From: Dactylonectria macrodidyma | Taxonomy: Eukaryota; Ascomycota; Sordariomycetes; Hypocreales; Nectriaceae | Direction of reading: 5' to 3' | Assembly (NCBI GenBank): GCA_020744425.1 | Contig: JAGMUV010000022.1 | Location: 248,001 to 312,000 of the forward strand | DNA length: 64,000 nucleotides | Part shown: positions 33,247 to 43,744 of the stretch, one piece after another | How the letters are laid out: each line of letters starts with the position of its first letter | How positions within the stretch are numbered: the stretch's first letter is position 1 | Made by a program: the position numbers and the translations under genes | Notes under the pieces: generated by a model | The model's input: only the letters and a program-made list of their open reading frames with translations | What the model was told of the DNA's origin: nothing | Database searches by the model: none

Positions 33247-33628
33247 CGACTGGGTCTGGTCTTCAGAGTCGAAATGCGCCGTGCACTGAACAACGTCAAC
33301 TAACGTGATCTAGACAAGGGCAAGCAGCGTGCGTGAATCTCGCCCCGCGAACTAGGCTGAAGGAGGAGAAAAATGTCATCAAGCGGAGCTAGCAAGGGAG
33401 CTCCGGACCTGATGTTAAACTTTGGTGAGAGACACACCAGGCCGAAAAGGAGGGAAAATGTCATCACGGCAAGTCATAGATCTGTGACGGGAATGGTGAA
33501 TGGCAGTACACGAGGTCATATTGATTGATCTTTGTCCGTGAATCGTCATTCAAAGGATGACGTTAATTTTTAGATTTACTCCTATCGCCGGTAAGGTCTT
33601 CAAAGTGGACGGTGATTTGTAAGTTATT
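33247..33628 (+). repeat. Shared upstream block A
   Basis: About 380 bp homologous to block C at 38585-38900 and, over its second half, to block B at 35078-35260. Shared stretches include GGGTCTGGTCTTC, AACGTGATCTAGA, GGCCGAAAAGG, AAAATGTCATCACG, ATTGATTGATCTT and CTCCTATCGCCGG. Here the sequence that follows is a transposase relic, not an intact gene. Confidence 0.8.
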
Positions 33629-33659
33629 CTTTTATTATCGCCGCTTCGTTTCGGCGGGT

Positions 33660-33985
33660 GGAAGCGTTGCATTAGGCTCGATCTTCAGAGCCACACGGCC
33701 TTGCTTGTCCTTGACGGGGCAGAAGGTTCTTGTGGGACAATCGTAGAAGATCCTGCCAGCCTGGTTACAGTGATCCAGGGTATGAGTCCTAGGGGCTGGT
33801 GTGTGCCGCCGTTCATCGTGGTTGCCAGCAAATTCCACCTCTCAAGTTGGTACGAAGAAACGCCTCTACCGAAGGACTGGGGTCATTTATACGACTACAA
33901 ACGGCTGGACTACCAATGAGACTGGTCTTGAATGGATCCGACACTTCGAGAAGCATTCCAGGCCCAGAACAGTCGTGTTAGCTGC
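33660..33985 (+). mobile_element. Fragment of a pogo-type transposase
   Basis: Frames in all three phases read parts of a DDE_1 transposase: LVTVIQGMSPRGWCVPPFIV, SKFHLSSWYEETPLPKDWG, and after a frameshift NGWTTNETGLEWIRHFEKHS. The order is that of the conserved segment after the first catalytic Asp. No TIR is visible on either side. It belongs to a different subfamily from the 1859-bp copies, judged by the surviving residues. Confidence 0.72.
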
Positions 33986-34016
33986 CGTCAGGCTTCCAAC
34001 CCTCCGTAGCCAGCCC

Positions 34017-34571
34017 CTATTCTGTTCTCTTGACAATATACCTGCCCATCCAGTGGGGCTTCTTGAACAACGCCCAAAGTCTGAGCACACACGCAATGGG
34101 CATGGGTACGAGAAAAATCCGGATTGCTTTCTCGCTGCTAACGCCAGTAGCGTTCTCTCCTGCAAACCGTACCTGCCACAGCACGATCAGGACAAATACA
34201 GCTTCCAATGCTGCCAGCGTTGCGTACACTGCCCGCCTAATCTCAATGGCGCCGGGCTTGTTCGGAATCCCAAGCAGCAGTCCGACGTTGATGGCCAGCG
34301 TGAAAGCCCCTAGATACTGCGTGATGGAAGCTGCTTCAGGAGAGGGTGGCTCTTGTAGAACGTTGGTGGTCCGGTTGAACATGGGCAAAAATTGGCCCTG
34401 TATGGCTGATTGAGGGTCAAGTACCATTGGGATGCCCATGAAGAGGTTGAGAATAGACTCGGCAGCGAATGCGATCCGTATGCCTGCAGCTGGGGTGTTC
34501 GGGTCGATCTCAATGAACGAGTTCGCCGTTACGCCGTTCTTGACATCGATCGTGTTGTCCTGGGGTGCCAT
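34017..34571 (-). CDS. Four-TM integral membrane protein, unrecognised family
   Basis: 184 residues, single exon; the start at 34571 (MAPQDN) is the first ATG after a short leader. Four hydrophobic spans are clear: AGIRIAFAAESILNLFMGIP, ITQYLGAFTLAINVGLLLGI, AVYATLAALEAVFVLIVLWQ and FLVPMPIACVLRLWALF. There is a long polar N-terminus and a basic C-terminus (KKPHWMGRYIVKR). Small fungal proteins of this shape often accompany metabolite or detoxification genes, but I cannot assign a function. It is convergent with the transposase relic and lies between two shared upstream blocks. No disruption seen. Confidence 0.68.
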   Translation of the reverse strand: MAPQDNTIDVKNGVTANSFIEIDPNTPAAGIRIAFAAESILNLFMGIPMVLDPQSAIQGQFLPMFNRTTNVLQEPPSPEAASITQYLGAFTLAINVGLLLGIPNKPGAIEIRRAVYATLAALEAVFVLIVLWQVRFAGENATGVSSEKAIRIFLVPMPIACVLRLWALFKKPHWMGRYIVKRTE

Positions 34572-35077
34572 TGTCGCTGGGATTGAGGTGTGTAAGACGA
34601 TGTAGTTATTTGGTGTCAATTGAAGGGTGTGTTGACTAGAGGGACAAACCTCGGCGAGGAGAAAGCAGAGCTTTTTATATATTGTTGGTTCCTCATTTCA
34701 CCGACGGCCGCAAATGTAGATGCTCGAAGAAGACTATTGTCGAAAGAAGGTTTCCCGGAGATAGCCGGCTCGGAAGACCGGACTAGAACTGTCAGTTATG
34801 CACGCGGGTCCAAGAGTACCCCGAAATTCGAAGTGCCTAACATCTTCACAAGCTCGGGCCGAAGAACAGAATGTATGACCGATTTCGTTTTTGACGGATA
34901 TGGTACATGTAAGCGAACGGTCCACCTGACTATATGACTGTTTCACTGAGCCACAGGGCGCCTTGGACGATTCCAACTTTATCTAAAATTTCCACGCGTT
35001 ATGGCTGGAATTGATAATCAGGAACTACTCGAGCTCTGACCCTGGAACATACTCTTTGGGGAGAGAATGAGTGACTA

Positions 35078-35265
35078 GTCCGAAAGGGGAAAAAAAGTCA
35101 TCACGGCGAGTCATGGGGGTCTGTGACGGGAACTGTGAAGCGCAGTATACGAGATGATATCGATTGATGTTAGTCTATGAAGCACCATTGAAAGTACGGC
35201 TTTAGCTTGTGGATTTATGCCTATCGCCGGGAAGAGTCTCTGAAGTGGACGGCGATTTATAAGCT
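35078..35265 (+). repeat. Shared upstream block B (promoter region of the SDR gene)
   Basis: About 190 bp homologous to the second half of blocks A and C: GTCCGAAAGGGG, AAGTCATCACGGCGAG, TGTGACGGGAA, TCGATTGATG and CCTATCGCCGGGAA. It ends about 220 bases before the SDR start. A TATA-like ATAAATAA at about 35351 lies between block and gene. Confidence 0.78.
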
Positions 35266-35483
35266 ATTCCTTACCTTGACGTGTTCCAAAGTGATGCTGC
35301 CCAGAAACGGGCCCACGCCGTTACGTCGGCGTTTGGGGCAAGAAGACTAGATAAATAAACCACTTCCCCCTCCTCTTTCAACTCCAGTCCACACTTCAAA
35401 TCCACAAGATTACATTATTCCTCTGCGCAAAAAGCAGATCTGTTCCTCATCACCTCGCACGGGCAACCTTCACTAATACGATC

Positions 35484-36482
35484 ATGTCACCCTACGCTGC
35501 CGCCCACGCCAAGCCAAACGGCCCTGGAGACGCAAGGCCCACGGCCCTACAGATCGTCAAAGACGAGGGCGTCGTGGGCAAGCTCGAGGGCGAGGTCATT
35601 GTCATTACCGGCACATCTTCCGGCATCGGTATCGAAACCGCTCGCGCCCTTGCCGCCACTGGTGCCGCCCTCTATCTCACAGCCCGGGACGTCGCTAAGG
35701 CCCAGTCCGCCCTCGCCGGTATACTTGAACCTTCCCGCATGGAGTTGATCCAGATGGACCAAGTATCCCTTGCCTCTGTCCGTGCCGCCGCCGCCGCCAT
35801 CCTCGCCAAGACCTCCAAGATTCACCTCCTCGTGAACAATGCCGGTATCATGGCCATTCCAGACCTCCGCTTGACCTCCGATGGCCACGAACTCCAGTTC
35901 GTCACGAATCACCTCTCGCATTTCCTCTTCTTTAAGCTCCTAGAGCCCGCCCTTCTCGCTGCCGCTTCTCCTGGCCTACCCTCCCGTGTCGTCGCTCTCT
36001 CTTCCTCCGCCCATAACGTCCACGGTATCAACAACGCCGATAACTACGACTTCCAGAAAGGTGGCTATGACCCCAGCGTGGCCTACGGCCAGTCTAAGAC
36101 GGCCAATATCTACATGGCCAACGAGATCGAGCGCCGATATGGCCCGCGCCACCTACATGCCACGAGCGTCCATCCGGGCCTTGTCCAGACGGGGCTGGCC
36201 CAACACATGCCCCCGGATGCCTTCAAGGGGATGGAGTTCTTGTACCCCACCATGAAGAGCGTTGAGCAGGGTGCCGCAACATCGGCGTGGGCGGCCGTCG
36301 GCAAGGCATGGGAACATGAGGGCGGCAAGTACCTCGTCAACTGTGCTGTGGCAGAGCCGTATGTCGAAGGGGATGACAGGTTTTCTGCACCCGGATATGC
36401 CCCGCACGCCTATGATGTGGAAGAGGCAAAGAGGCTGTGGAACGACTCGCTCAAGCTTGTAGGGTTGCCGGACGAGGAGTAA
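35484..36482 (+). CDS. Short-chain dehydrogenase/reductase (retinol-dehydrogenase-like)
   Basis: 332 residues, intronless. Classical SDR features are complete: the cofactor motif TGTSSGIG (about residues 43-50), NNAGIM (about 117-122), the catalytic Ser in VVALSSSAHNVHG, and YGQSK as YxxxK (about 201-205). Then comes VHPGLVQTGLA after the active site. An Arg rather than an acidic residue after strand two (LTARD) suggests NADP(H). The N-terminal 35 residues are an extension typical of the fungal retinol-dehydrogenase-like group. Strong C-rich third positions indicate a functional, well expressed gene. The substrate is unknown. It sits downstream of shared block B in the putative cluster. Confidence 0.9.
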   Translation: MSPYAAAHAKPNGPGDARPTALQIVKDEGVVGKLEGEVIVITGTSSGIGIETARALAATGAALYLTARDVAKAQSALAGILEPSRMELIQMDQVSLASVRAAAAAILAKTSKIHLLVNNAGIMAIPDLRLTSDGHELQFVTNHLSHFLFFKLLEPALLAAASPGLPSRVVALSSSAHNVHGINNADNYDFQKGGYDPSVAYGQSKTANIYMANEIERRYGPRHLHATSVHPGLVQTGLAQHMPPDAFKGMEFLYPTMKSVEQGAATSAWAAVGKAWEHEGGKYLVNCAVAEPYVEGDDRFSAPGYAPHAYDVEEAKRLWNDSLKLVGLPDEE

Positions 36483-37387
36483 GGAATCAAGTGGGGCCTG
36501 GCCCTCGGTATGCAGTCAACCCGTGATTTCCTTAGATGAATACAACCCTATGAATCATGGAGCCATACAATTCGTGATACTCCAATGATTTATTTGTAGC
36601 GCCATCACTTCGCGTCCTGGTCAATAGACTGATGATTTCTCGGCCTTGTCGTGGCATAAACAGAAGTCTTGCTAGGCTGTACCATTGTTATGGACGCTCC
36701 CAATTGCCAGACTGTGGAGCCACCGTACAACCCCTATCAGTCTCGGGCCCTGTGAGCTATGCCGACGATGGCATCGAGGACGTAGACGTCGTGGTAGCAC
36801 GCGGCGCTGTGGCCGCCGAAAGACGAGGGCCTGGTAGGGACAGCAATACAGATTCCGGCGCGCAGGGGCAGAGAGGAAGCTGCCGATAACGAAGGCGCGC
36901 AACCAGATGAAGACGTCAGTATCGAAGACGACAATGTTGGACCTTACGAGCATCGCGCTGTGTGCGCGCACTCAATGCTGCTGTGAGCAGGCCGACCTTC
37001 AACAGGGCAGCTTCTTTCAGGTTGATTCAGCTCCCGATGAAATCCTAGGAATTCCCGAACCTGACGCAGCTTCAACTAACAATATTTTTGCCGTTTTAAC
37101 CTATGTTGCTATAATTCAACTCCATGGAATGAGAAAACATTTATCATACACATCCGCTAGGCCCATCGATTGCGTTACTGCCCATAACCTTGTAATATGA
37201 AGCTCCAATATCACGATGCGGGGTGTAACATTCTCAGCTACGGCGTTTTGTGTGTGGCAGTAATAACCGCCCGTCTGTCATCTAAATTTAAAATGTAATC
37301 TATGGTCGACAGTCCTATAAAGATCAGTTCCTATTGCCCGTTAGCCGGCCATCCTTCATTTGCTTTGAGACTTGTTCGGCATGGCGG
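36483..37387. other. Intergenic, no gene supported
   Basis: Several 60-100-codon frames between 36630 and 36970 overlap on both strands, but none shows a domain. Possibly decayed coding sequence. Confidence 0.35.
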
Positions 37388-38498
37388 CTACCTTTTCGAT
37401 TCAGAGAGGCGCATAGGCTCCTCTCCTCTCATCAACCTCCAGCGGTTACTAGATCCAACTAAATCGTCGCATCCCTCCACAGCCCACGACCACTTCGCAA
37501 GAAATCCGGGGGTGGCCTCCCAGCTCTGCTTGTCGTACGGTTCGCCCCAAACAATAAGTCCCTTGCGGCCCGCCGTGACCTCGTCCTCGTCACGTCCTGC
37601 TGTGAGGGGCAGGGTCCACATGGTTTTGGGGTCGGAGACGGTGATGGCGTGCGGCGTACCTCGTCGCTTTCGAGCCGGCGCGGGACCCATGAGCTCACCG
37701 ATGAGGTCTTGTAGCAGCTCCAAGTGGTCAAAACTTCCTTCGCGCCTTATGAGGTTGTCACGGAGGCAGGGGAAGGGAAAGAGGTTAATCCAGGAGGAGT
37801 GCGAACTGGTTTGCTGGAGGCGGGTGGGGACGAGGGAGAGAGGAATATCGGGGTTCAGGGGGTAGATGGTTGTGTCGTCACGGTAAGGACCGCCGAGGGG
37901 ACAGGTAGTTAGGGAGGGAGGGTTATCGGTCCGGCCCGGGACACGGGTATTGAGAGTGCGCTTGTTGGAGACGAAGGCGCGGAAGACATTGTACTGGATA
38001 AGATGGAGGAGGTGATCGGTTGAGAGGGGGAAGATGAAGGACGGGGGGGTGAGGGACGTCTGGGCATGGACTGGGGCGGCGGGTGGTGGCCCTTGAAGGA
38101 CTCCGGCACGTTCGGGTGTGAATGTTGATGTACTGACGTGAGTGTGGGGTGGTCGAGAGGGGATGGATGTGGTGATTGTGCCTGTCGATGCTGACGAGGC
38201 GTCTTGGGCTGGACAATCATCGGATTCGTCGAGGCGCCAGCGCCTGACGTGGAACGGGCGCGACGTCTGAACAGACCCCAGGTCTTGCTCCCTATTTCGC
38301 AGTCCTTCAAAGCGTCAGAGCTCAGCAGGGGGTGAGGCATTGAGGGAATAACGTACGATGTGCTCTCTGGTTCTTCCGGTTTTGAACCTTCCTGCGCTGC
38401 TTGTTGGCCGCAGTATCAACGTGGTTGGGGTGACCGCCGACCCTGTTCACGTCGCCCTCGCCTAGAGCTGAAGAAAGCGGAGTATCGGAGGGCCCCAT
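37388..38498 (-). CDS. bZIP-type transcription factor with C-terminal DUF3425
   Basis: Two exons, 38498-38357 and 38304-37388, joined across a 51-nt GTACGT..GAAG intron. The joined frame is 352 residues. The first exon ends with a basic region (KQRRKVQNRKNQRAHR) and the second begins RLRNREQDLG, so the splice restores a bZIP-like basic segment. The leucine zipper is poor, as in many members. A Ser/Pro/His-rich linker follows. The DUF3425 part runs from FPLSTDHLLHLIQYNVFRAF through SWINLFPFPCLRDNLI to GLIVWGEPYDKQSWEATPGF and the C-terminal WKWG-type region (AKWSWAVEGCDDLVG). Likely a nuclear regulator. It is divergent from the SnoaL-like gene, which suggests a shared promoter interval. Confidence 0.85.
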
Positions 38499-38584
38499 TA
38501 TCCTGAGTCACCGAATATCCTGGTCTGAGTCGCTGTTGTCAAAATGTGGTAGTAAGTATGGATAGTGAAGAAAGCAAATTGACC

Positions 38585-38905
38585 GGGTCTGGTCTTCGAG
38601 TCAAAAGGTGACACTAAACAACTAACTAACGTGATCTAGATAAGGGCATTAACTAGGCGTGAAACCCGCCCCGTGGGCTAGGCTGATAAATATTCGAGCG
38701 GGGCTACTAGGATGAAACCACAGGACGTAATATTAAACTTTGGAAAGAGACGCATTAGGCCGAAAAGGGAGAAAATGTCATCACGTCGGGTCAGGCAGTA
38801 CTTGAGATCGTGCTGATTGATCTTGTCCGTGAAGCATTATTCAAAGGACGGCGTTAATTTATGGACTTATTCCTATCTCCGGAAAGGACTTAAGCTTAAA
38901 GACAG
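38585..38905 (+). repeat. Shared upstream block C (promoter region of the SnoaL-like gene)
   Basis: About 320 bp homologous to block A along its length and to block B in the second half: GGGTCTGGTCTTC, TAACGTGATCTAGATAAGGG, GGCCGAAAAGGGAG, AAAATGTCATCACG, GATTGATCTT and TATTCCTATCTCCGG. It ends about 170 bases before the SnoaL-like start. An AAATAAATAGG TATA-like box follows at about 38958. Confidence 0.8.
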
Positions 38906-39074
38906 GGGCCGAAGTTGATGTGGGATGTTAGTAAGTAATATCGTTCCGCGCCGAACACAAATAAATAGGCGGTAGGCTCAACGTGATGTGCAACTGCTTT
39001 CTTTTTCTGCTCATCACCGTCATCAACTCCTACCTGACTTCCCCCAAAAAGAGAAAAAAACTACTTCCTTCATC

Positions 39075-39542
39075 ATGGCGTCAAGTTCTTCCTCAACGGA
39101 CCTAAGAGAGCGCATTGAGGCTACTGCCCGAGCCTTCTTGTCGGCGTACGAAGAGGTTGGGGTCCAGAATGACGTCTCCATCATCAACCGCGACGTTACA
39201 GCAGACTGCACCCGGCACTTGCTTCCCGCTTCTGTACCCGAGGCCTTTAGCCTACCGGAAGGCTTCTTTTTCGACAACACGAAGTATCATGAAGCTGTTG
39301 CAAATGATAACAACGTGTTGAAGTTCAGAAATAACACCATTTCGAACTTGGTCGTCGATACTGAGGCCTGCCGGGCCTCTTTCACATCTATCGCAGAAGT
39401 GCACCCTGTTAGCGGAGAGGCGTGGTACTCCGCCGAGATGGCTTGGTTCTTGTACTTTAACGATGATGGGTCCAAAATCACAAAGGTGGTTGAATTTGGC
39501 GACAAGGACGTATTCTTGAGGATGGCAAGAGAGTCTGCTTAA
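39075..39542 (+). CDS. SnoaL-like / NTF2-fold protein
   Basis: 155 residues, single exon. The start at 39075 (MASSSSSTDL) follows an A-rich leader; an upstream in-frame ATG at 38988 lies in probable 5' UTR. The chain has the cone-like NTF2 layout: a first helix RERIEATARAFLSAYEE, a conserved NRDVTADCTRHLLPASVPEA loop, a middle helix, and strands ending WYSAEMAWFLYFNDDGSKIT and KVVEFGDKDVFLRMARE. Fungal SnoaL-like proteins act as cyclases, isomerases or accessory proteins in secondary-metabolite pathways. No catalytic residue can be assigned here. It is downstream of shared block C and divergent from the DUF3425 regulator. Confidence 0.82.
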   Translation: MASSSSSTDLRERIEATARAFLSAYEEVGVQNDVSIINRDVTADCTRHLLPASVPEAFSLPEGFFFDNTKYHEAVANDNNVLKFRNNTISNLVVDTEACRASFTSIAEVHPVSGEAWYSAEMAWFLYFNDDGSKITKVVEFGDKDVFLRMARESA

Positions 39543-41154
39543 TTCTGGTCTACAGAATACAGAGTTTGAGGGAAGCCTAGATGGGTCATTGTTCGATATA
39601 AACCCAATATGTATGTTTTACCTCTACTGGAAAGGTTTCAGCAATTGATGTTGTCCTACCCTGCATCTTACGAAGAGCCAAGACCACTCCAAAGCCTAGC
39701 CTATCAAGCTTCATGCGGATCAAGGTGGAGCAGATATGGCTCTTCTTACACAGAGAAATCGGGACAAGTAGTTCATCCTAAAACACATCGTATTGCTCAA
39801 GTATGTACATGCCGTACTGTGCAGCTGCAGCCATCTTGCTTGACATGGATGTTGTAGGCATGTGGTCTATTCTGATGACACTGGATTATAAGGATTCGTG
39901 AAGCATGAGAAAAAACTATAAGGGTTTCTAGCACGCCATTCTACGAACTTTGATATCCCTGGCACATTCTTAAGAGACTGGTACAGCGTGGTAGCATCGA
40001 ATAAACTCAATGCTTTGAGTTCTGGATGTCGACCAACCCGGCAGCGAGGACAAGGGTTGTTGCTTTGACACCGGCCCCACCCTTCACATGAAGAGCTACC
40101 GAGGTTTGTGTGAAAATCACAAGTCCCACCCCCCAAGTGGTCTACTGTGCGCAGTCGTGCATGTAATTCGTCAAATTACCACTTTTCTGGCCCCTGAACA
40201 CCACACGGTCGTCCGTGCACACACCGCATCTCTTGTATTTCATTTGTTGGTGACCTCGCGCAGTCAAGAGGGACAGAGTGTATGTGGTTTGGCCGTTAAC
40301 GGGTCACCTGTCGCTGTGGTCTTATGCGGAAACGCGTTAAACCGTAGCGTCAGAGAGAGCCCCGTCCGCGCTCCCCTGTAGGGAGGCAAGTGTCTGTATA
40401 TTGCAGTGGTTCTATATACAGAGGGAAGTTGGGAGGGAAGAATCGAGTCTTGACTGCGTGAGAGATGACGAGCTGCTTGCAGAGGCGAGCAATTGACTCC
40501 CGTGAGGCAGTTGCAGGAGGGGAAGAACCCCACAGTAAGCCCTCCGAGGCGGAGGAGCCTATTCTGCAGTGTGGTCATCACGTGAGGCAACCCCAATAAA
40601 ACTATTCCCTATATTCTCCATAGGACCTCTATCAGTCCAAGACCGCTATCATCGGTCTTAATGGGGCGTCAGTCCCGGTGTGGCTCCAGGGGATTGGTCT
40701 GTAATAAGGTGGGTTCCATCGTTACTGCTGGTTCTGACCGCCTGGCCAGGACAGGGGTCGTGACAGCTTATGTGGAATCTTATTTTGGCTCCCGACGACC
40801 CAGCCATGTCGCAGCTTTCATTCAGCTTTTACACATCCTCTCTGTGCGTCCAGGTACGCGGCCTTTCATGAGTCTTATCAAGAGAGTACAGAATCAATTA
40901 ACTCCTTGCTCTTCGTATTATTTGACCTAGTCCCACTATCCCAACGCGCAAGGGAGAAGAAGGTTGTTATCTGACCAGCACTCTGGTCGAACTGCCAGTA
41001 GTCGAGCGACCCTTTCCCAACCCTCCTTTCCAACCTCCTGACAGAACCAAACAACGCGCACAGATCCCGATACTGCTAGAACAACTCGCCATATTTGCGG
41101 CGCGAGTAGATAGGTAAGGGATGCCGCGGAGGAACTCGAGTCTGTGCTACACTT
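39543..41154. other. 1.6-kb region without a recognised gene
   Basis: Frames are short and overlapping. No transposon ends or domains were recognised. Confidence 0.4.
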
Positions 41155-42627
41155 TCATTGGTCGTTCAAGTTTTCAAGACTCTTGTAGACGAACTTCTCA
41201 AACTCTGTCAAGAGCTTAATGGCCTGCTGATCCCCACTCGGAACCATCTGTGACAAATATACGCCTGCTACGCCCTTCTCCATATCAACCCACTATCAAA
41301 TAACGAGTCAGCCAGATGTCTTTCAGATATGTCCATGTATAATACTTGCCCAATAGCAATTCGGCATCCCGGACCACGTGAGCGAATGAGCTCCTCGCCG
41401 GCTCGGAATTGCAGCAAGGTTAATCAAGCCACCAAGTCCAAAGCTCACAGGGACGTCAGGGGGGACGGCATTAAAAATCGAATAGCGGTGGGACGTCGAA
41501 TAATCGTCTTGGTTGTCGAGACCGGTGGTGTTCTCCAAATGAGGTTGGAACATGGTTTTGATGGTTTCCTGACGGAGCAGTTTCTCGTTCATGATGCCTT
41601 GGTAGATCTTGAGCAGTTCATTCACGGTAGCATATAATCCACCGCCACCGAGATCCTCATTAATCTGAGCGGGCCATAGAGGGGTCTTTGGGATGCGAAG
41701 GCTCCCACCAACTCGCTCCCACTGATTTGCCAATCGAGCTCGCATGTCCTCTCGTGTTTCCAGATGAAAAGTAGCGTCTTTAACGGACACGACGTCAAAT
41801 ATATGACGTTTCATGTAATCGCCTAGCCTTATGGAAGTGATTCGTTCGACCTTTGCGAGTTTCCTCGTCAATTCTTAACGACAACAAGTAGTGAGGATTG
41901 GAAGTTACCATGAGGCCAGCCCAGTCCACACCAGGGGAATATATCCAGCGGCTACCGGGCTCAAATACCAGAACTTGATAGAACTTTTCCTTCTGTATCA
42001 TATGGTCAGTGGAAGCAGTCAAACATCACAATGCGATTGCTTACAACAGAGTGCGGATTGCGGGGTTGGACGGTTGGGAGCTCGGCGTAACGTGTCAAAA
42101 GCGGCTCCATGCCGACATAAGTCATGCCACTCGAGTGAGTCAGAAGGTGCCTAATGAAGGAACTTCCCGTTAGTATATCCTTTTTAGCGAAATTTCATGT
42201 AAATCAGAGACTAGCCGTAGAGTGATGGGCTTCGTAGAGGGTCGAAAGATGGGTTCCGAGTTTTCGTCGAAGCCTGTTAATATCTGAGGGTTTTCCCATT
42301 CTGGCAAAATTTTCGCAATGTTTGCATCCAGATCCAGCTGTCCTTTCTCCACACATTGCATCACAGCAACAGTGGTCACGAGTTTGGTACATGAGGCGAT
42401 GAGATGCACGGCATCTGTCTCCATGTTGTCATTTGACTCCTCTCCAAAGGCCTTAGCATAGTGGAAGGAACCTTGAACGCCCGTAAGGATTAGCATGGGA
42501 CGATATCGAGTTATACAAGTTCCGTACCATCTTTATTCATAGCTCCAAGCGTGACTCGCGGAAGAGGGTGTTGGTCGTCTCCCTGAGGGTGGCGAAGAGA
42601 GTTAACAATTTCATCGAAAGACGCCAT
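41155..42627 (-). CDS. Beta-lactamase-fold serine hydrolase / LovD-like transesterase
   Basis: Six exons: 42627-42528, 42471-42216, 42150-42045, 41992-41909, 41850-41350, 41292-41155. The joined frame is 394 residues and every splice is in phase. Two introns have GC donors (42215-42151, CG/GCTAGT; 41349-41293, GG/GCAAGT). The class C beta-lactamase signature is present: the nucleophile SxxK as SCTK in VHLIASCTKLVTTVAVM, HLLTHSSGM, the Tyr motif WIYSPGVDWAG, and HSLTWSG near the C-terminus. Family members hydrolyse esters or amides or transfer acyl groups to metabolites (LovD type). There is no signal peptide, so it is cytosolic. Fits a tailoring role among the neighbouring SDR, SnoaL-like and MFS genes. 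Confidence 0.85.
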
Positions 42628-43452
42628 TTTAGAAGATTGGCGGTGGAAGACAGATTTGGCGCGGTAATGAATGGCTTTCGGGAGCTGTGGCCGATCACTG
42701 TGTTTTATAATAAGGAAGAAGCTGCTGTGGACTAGGTTTGTTTGCTTATAAAACCCCATTCAACGAATAGCGTAACGCGCATATGCCAAGCATTTCAGCA
42801 TTGTACTAGGAAGGTTTGTAACAGCGGTATGACTCAGACTTGTAGTGCTGGATGTATAGCGTGAAGGATGGAGGAAAATAATATGCAACACCTTACATAA
42901 GTTCACGCAGGTACAATCTCCTTATATCTCTTCCTAGTTCCTAGTCTTCGGAAAATACCAGGCTTCGGCAGTTATCATAGCCGAGGTCTCAGTCTCCCTC
43001 AGCTAGCTAGCGGTGTCGCCACGAGCTCGGGGCTCCTATCTCCAGCCCTGTCATTCCGGCCTCTGACAAATAGAGATATAACGGGACTAGGTTATAGTGC
43101 ATGTGGAGATGGCAAGTCCGGCATGCATTAAGTAACAGGTCAATGAAACCCTAGCTAGAATGCTAATGCGCGCTTCGGTTGTTGGCCAAAAGTGGTAGGT
43201 TAACTGAAACGCCACAATGTGAGGAGACCAATTTCTCCACTTTTGCGGTAATGTGAGGTGACCCACACTCCTAACTGTGGATACCTCGCAATTTGTCCCA
43301 AAACAGAAAGTGAGCAAGTTCCAACGACATAGTCTCAAGGCCTTGGCAGTCATCAGCCCGCAATCGCAAATCGATGAACCAACTCCGACTTCTAAAACGG
43401 TTAATGTCAGTTGATTGACGCAGTATAGGCGATTTTGGCTTAGTCAGGATTA
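42628..43452. other. Intergenic, no gene seen
   Basis: Promoter side of the beta-lactamase-fold gene, then 0.7 kb without a supported frame. Confidence 0.4.
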
Positions 43453-43744
43453 GGGACGAGATTTAGGCGTGGCCCAAGGTATGACAGAATGTTGGGTGTC
43501 TGGCTGAGAATTACATGGCCATATCGGGGTACAGGGGGTGCGAATGGTGGTGGATTTAGGTGATCGCCTTGGTTCCTCTCGTAAAAGATCATCCCTTCCT
43601 CCTCCTCTTGGGCACGATCAATGTAAGGAACGCCGGCCTCCTCAAAGAGAAGGCGAATGTGTTCACCTCTGCCAGGAACGCCTGCCAGTATATGAGCTCG
43701 TAGGGAACGTCTTCAACAGGGGCAGATACGGTATTGAGAGCCAT
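43453..43744 (-). pseudogene. Glutathione S-transferase N-terminal remnant
   Basis: The ATG at 43744 reads ALNTVSAPVEDVPYELIYWQ. A frameshift follows and the next frame continues GVPGRGEHIRLLFEEAGVPY, IDRAQEEEEGMIFYERNQ, PPPFAPPVPRYGHVILSQTP, NILSYLGPRLNLVPNPD and stops. It is the same GST subfamily as the intact gene at 32.7 kb, to which it aligns along the whole thioredoxin-like half. The C-terminal helical domain is missing. Frameshift plus truncation make it a pseudogene; a tandem duplicate that decayed is the simplest reading. Confidence 0.82.

Noticed and set aside
33801..34413. Plus-strand ORFs across the four-TM gene
   Set aside because: They are antisense to a clear membrane-protein gene; only the part before 33985 has real similarity, to a pogo transposase.
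36632..36971. Overlapping ORFs downstream of the SDR gene
   Set aside because: Both strands open by chance in GC-rich sequence; no domain or splice signals.
40440..40700. Possible LTR remnant
   Set aside because: No TG..CA boundaries, target duplication or second copy in the window.
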